From Dehalococcoidia bacterium (GTDB lineage Bacteria; Chloroflexota; Dehalococcoidia; E44-bin15): DNA of 64,000 nucleotides. Below the pieces are notes generated by a model. That model saw only the letters and a list, made by a program, of their open reading frames with translations. It was not told the origin of the DNA and did no database searches. This document shows positions 61,569 through 64,000 of this stretch, piece by piece; the first letter of the stretch is position 1, and each line of letters starts with the position of its first letter. The stretch is taken from positions 124,001 to 188,000 of the forward strand of contig JBAZMV010000001.1 of NCBI GenBank assembly GCA_041649635.1, written 5' to 3'. Both the position numbers and the translations under genes were made by a program.

Positions 61569-62072
61569 ATGAAACTGTATTCTATATTAGCTGTTTTGTT
61601 CATCACCCTCATCCTGCCAATTGCAACACTTGCTTGCTCGCCGCAAGAGACTAACGAAGAGTCAAGGTTTGGCGTCTATCTCGTCGATACTGGAGGGTTG
61701 ATATTATCGGAACATCATATCGAATCATATAATTCGTCGAGTCACGAGATCGAGCTGAACGCAGCAGGAATTGAACAATGGAATTCGTTCGTCAAATCAC
61801 ATGATCCCGGCGACTGGCATGCTTCAGACATCTGGTGCCTGCACCAGAAAGAATTCTCGGTCAAAATGGATGGCGAAGAAATATATACCGGACAATTCTG
61901 GTCTCCACTATCGTCACTGATGTACGAAGGTGTTGTGATAATGTATTTCCCTAAGCTTTACGATGAATTCAACACTCTATGGATAAACTCGTTCCAGCCC
62001 GACGATAATGACCCCATTAACGACCCTCGGGTCATCGATTTCTTCGCCGGCGAAGGACTGCTGGAAAATTAA
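61569..62072 (+). CDS. Lipoprotein of unknown function
   Basis: 167 residues. A short signal peptide ends in the lipobox ATLAC (Cys ~23). The mature part has YLVDTGGLILSEHHIESYN, SHEIELNAAGIEQWNSFV and FSVKMDGEEIYTGQFWS, an alpha/beta layout without a known active site. AAGGAGG is the ribosome site. I do not recognise the family. Confidence 0.65.
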   Translation: MKLYSILAVLFITLILPIATLACSPQETNEESRFGVYLVDTGGLILSEHHIESYNSSSHEIELNAAGIEQWNSFVKSHDPGDWHASDIWCLHQKEFSVKMDGEEIYTGQFWSPLSSLMYEGVVIMYFPKLYDEFNTLWINSFQPDDNDPINDPRVIDFFAGEGLLEN

Positions 62073-62171
62073 AGGCTTGATCGTCGCTATAATTCCCCCC
62101 GCCTTGACACCTGATATCCCCCCATGTACGATACGCTCGGACACCGAGATACCACTTGCAAGGATGGAGCA

Positions 62172-62864
62172 ATGGCTGAAACAGGCTTTGAATCACAGCG
62201 CCGCGCGGAGTTCTATGATAAGAACGTGCGGCAGACGATACCGTACTACGAGACGATTAATCACGAGACCATCGACCTCATAAAACATCTGAAGCCGGAC
62301 GTATCGTGCTGGCTGGACACCGGCTGCGGCACCGGCTTCATCGTCGAGCAGGCGCTGGCCGCTTTCCCCGCCGCGAGGTTCGTTCTGACCGATCCATCCG
62401 ACGGCATGCTGGACCAGGCACGCAAACGACTGGCAAGGGCGAACTCGCGCGTGCGCTTACTCGACGCCATGAAGAGCGAGGAGCTTGTCTGGCCGGAGGG
62501 CGAAGCGGCGCCGCAGGTTATCACGGCGATACTATGCCATCACTATTCATCGCGCGATGAACGGCGCAGGGCAATCGAGAAATGCTATCGAATGCTGGCG
62601 GACGGCGGCGTTTTCGTCAACTTCGAGAACGTAGCCCCTTACACGCAGCACGGCGTTGAGAAAGGACTGGAGCGCTGGGGGCGATTCCAGGCGGCGCAGG
62701 GGCGCTCCGCGGAGCTTGTGCAAAAACACCTGCAGCGCTACGATACCGTCTACTTCCCCATACGCATCGATGAGCACATCGCGCTGCTTCGGGATGCCGG
62801 CTTTCGTGTTGTCGAACTGCTGTGGTTCTCTCACATGCAGGCCGGGTTCTACGCCGTCAAATAG
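62172..62864 (+). CDS. SAM-dependent methyltransferase
   Basis: 230 residues from the ATG at 62172 (AAGGATGGAGC before it). LDTGCGTGFIVEQAL is motif I, LTDPSDGMLDQARKRL motif II, and RMLADGGVFVNFENV motif III. Class I fold; substrate unknown. A C-terminal part RYDTVYFPIRIDEHIALLRDAGF places a helical cap typical of small-molecule enzymes. Confidence 0.88.
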   Translation: MAETGFESQRRAEFYDKNVRQTIPYYETINHETIDLIKHLKPDVSCWLDTGCGTGFIVEQALAAFPAARFVLTDPSDGMLDQARKRLARANSRVRLLDAMKSEELVWPEGEAAPQVITAILCHHYSSRDERRRAIEKCYRMLADGGVFVNFENVAPYTQHGVEKGLERWGRFQAAQGRSAELVQKHLQRYDTVYFPIRIDEHIALLRDAGFRVVELLWFSHMQAGFYAVK

Positions 62865-62908
62865 ATGCGACTCTTATCTGAGATGATTAACTTAACATAA
62901 GGAATGCA

Positions 62909-63472
62909 ATGACAAAGATACTCGGCATTGTTGGCAGCCCGCGCAAGAAGGGCAACACGGATATTCTTGTCGACAGGATCCTCGAAGGCGCAAAGAACGC
63001 CGGAGCCGACGTCGAAAAGATTCATCTGAGAGGACTGACCATCAAGGAATGCGACGGCTGCTATATATGCTGGAAGAACAAGCCATGTCCCAAAAAAGAC
63101 GATATGAACGACATTTATCCCATGATCGACGCCGCCGATGTCATCGTTTTCGGCACGCCGGTCTACTGGTTCGGGCCCACCGCGTTGCTGAAGGCATTTA
63201 TCGACCGTCTGATATACTTCAACTGCCCCGGGAACAGGCCAAAGATCGCCGGCAAGGCCGCGGTCATCGCCAGCCCGTTCGAGGATACGGACATGGACAC
63301 GGCAGCGCCTTTGTTGGCCTTCTTTGAGAAATGCTTCGATTACCTTGAGATGAAGCCGGCGGGACGAATACTTGTGCCGGGAGTAGCGGCAAAAGGTGAC
63401 ATCTTAGCCAAGAACGACGCGCTTGAGGAGGCGTACCGTCTCGGCTCGAAACTGGCTGAAACCAGCAGGTGA
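62909..63472 (+). CDS. Flavodoxin-like NAD(P)H/FMN oxidoreductase (iron-sulfur flavoprotein type)
   Basis: 187 residues. GIVGSPRKKGNTDILVD is the FMN phosphate loop; ECDGCYICWKNKPCPKKDDM carries the compact Cys motif CxxCxxC...C of iron-sulfur flavoproteins, and GTPVYWFGPTALLKAFIDR the isoalloxazine loop. It may transfer electrons from ferredoxin or reduce quinones. Precedes by 32 bases the gene leaving the window. Confidence 0.9.
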   Translation: MTKILGIVGSPRKKGNTDILVDRILEGAKNAGADVEKIHLRGLTIKECDGCYICWKNKPCPKKDDMNDIYPMIDAADVIVFGTPVYWFGPTALLKAFIDRLIYFNCPGNRPKIAGKAAVIASPFEDTDMDTAAPLLAFFEKCFDYLEMKPAGRILVPGVAAKGDILAKNDALEEAYRLGSKLAETSR

Positions 63473-63504
63473 AATACCACTTATTAGATGGAGGCAAGCT
63501 CGGC

Positions 63505-64000
63505 ATGGAGATGAAAACGGACAAGGACAAACTCCAGAAACTCGCAGAGTTGATGAACGAGCAGTCGGAGACGCCGTTCATGATCACCGACGACCTGCTG
63601 TACATATTCGACGCGGCGCTGGAGCCGGAAGAGGTCGACTTCCTTCTGAAGATGGGCGGGGGCAACCTTACACGCGGCGATGTCGAGAAAAGAGTCGGAT
63701 TGCCAAAGAAAGAGTTCGACCGATTGCTTGAGACTCTGCTGAACAAGGGGCACATAACCGAGATCGAGGCCGGGCCGGGAGAAGAACCGTACCTTCATGT
63801 GATGTCCATCTTCCCGGGCTGGTTCGAGCATTACCTCATGGGCGGCGCCGACACGCCCGACAGGCGGGAGTTCGCCCGCCGCGTCAGCGCGTACTTCAGC
63901 GCGGCGCAGGCCGTGCCGCCCGACGTGTTGAACATGATATTAAAGGACGTATCGCCGCACCGCTCGGTGGCCACGGTCAATCCGACATCGTCGCGCCTTA
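63505..64000 (+). CDS. Protein with winged-helix-like N-domain, 3' end outside window
   Basis: 165 codons visible from the ATG at 63505 (GGAGG 10 bases upstream). The opening MKTDKDKLQKLAELMNEQ and LTRGDVEKRVGLPKKEFDRLLETLLNKGHI suggest a winged-helix that distinguishes variants, then MSIFPGWFEHYLMGG. Similar N-termini occur in 4Fe-4S proteins of anaerobes with metabolite-oxidoreductase roles; no cluster motif is yet reached. Incomplete. Confidence 0.7.
   Translation, partial: MEMKTDKDKLQKLAELMNEQSETPFMITDDLLYIFDAALEPEEVDFLLKMGGGNLTRGDVEKRVGLPKKEFDRLLETLLNKGHITEIEAGPGEEPYLHVMSIFPGWFEHYLMGGADTPDRREFARRVSAYFSAAQAVPPDVLNMILKDVSPHRSVATVNPTSSRL

Overview
The window looks like the chromosome of an anaerobic, probably single-membraned bacterium. 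A Dehalococcoidia-like member of the Chloroflexota fits best, but no rRNA or ribosomal protein is present to prove it. Supporting signs are many lipoproteins and signal-anchored proteins with no outer-membrane genes, a type IV pilus of Gram-positive/Chloroflexota style, vitamin B12-dependent methylmalonyl-CoA metabolism, a radical-SAM enzyme resembling tungsten-cofactor maturases, ferredoxin, and a large arsenic-response island. Coding DNA is moderately GC-rich. Several secreted-protein genes and one insertion are clearly AT-richer. Promoters are classical TTGACA/TATAAT types and several could be read directly.

Layout. 1-7.5 kb: type IV pilus genes (two minor-pilin-like proteins, PilN, PilO, a PilM with a long proline-rich extension, prepilin peptidase, a major prepilin). 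7.9-9.5 kb: ComM/YifB ATPase. 9.5-12.1 kb: a 762-residue alanine-rich coiled-coil, tail-anchored protein and a 58-residue relative of its tail. 12.4-20.2 kb: alaS (with a 157-codon repeat insertion), ruvX, aroE, a small zinc-finger protein, aroC and an aroK-aroB fusion. 20.2-27 kb: ClC channel, CPA2 antiporter, UbiA prenyltransferase, acyl-CoA dehydrogenase, tgt. 27.1-30.7 kb: fdhD and a three-gene methylmalonyl-CoA mutase/epimerase operon. 31-40.8 kb: secreted proteins, ruvB, a multi-membrane protein with a pilin-type head, queH, HEAT-like protein, UbiG-like and PanE-like enzymes, a broken phosphatase/radical-SAM junction, and a radical-SAM maturase. 40.9-50.9 kb: a leftward arsenic/thiol-redox island. 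51-54 kb: RimI, PilT, a DUF4870 protein and a second prepilin. 54.4-60.2 kb: glycogen branching enzyme, TreS-maltokinase and a receiver-domain protein. 60.4-64 kb: aldo/keto reductase, lipoprotein, methyltransferase, flavoprotein and a gene running off the end.

The most striking content is the arsenic island. It combines ArsR, an ArsP-type permease, a mini-thioredoxin, three tandem ArsF-like lipoproteins (one carrying an inserted FKBP domain), ArsG, ACR3, a ferredoxin whose second cluster has Asp in place of a Cys, and DsbA/MauE-type proteins. Within it, in a place that looks like non-coding DNA because of in-frame UGA codons, lies an unannotated SelW/Rdx-type selenoprotein gene with a CxxU motif and a SECIS-like hairpin correctly placed after the UGA. 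A second UGA near its C-terminus may also encode selenocysteine. Near-identical palindromes in front of the permease operon and of a PKD lipoprotein gene suggest one arsenic-responsive regulon.

Other notable themes are one pilin head domain shared by two prepilins and a polytopic membrane protein; intergenic palindromes with constant GTAGGGGC arms but a changing, always self-complementary core; and a decayed junction where a phosphatase gene meets the tail of a second radical-SAM gene. No tRNA, rRNA, CRISPR array, transposase or prophage was recognised.
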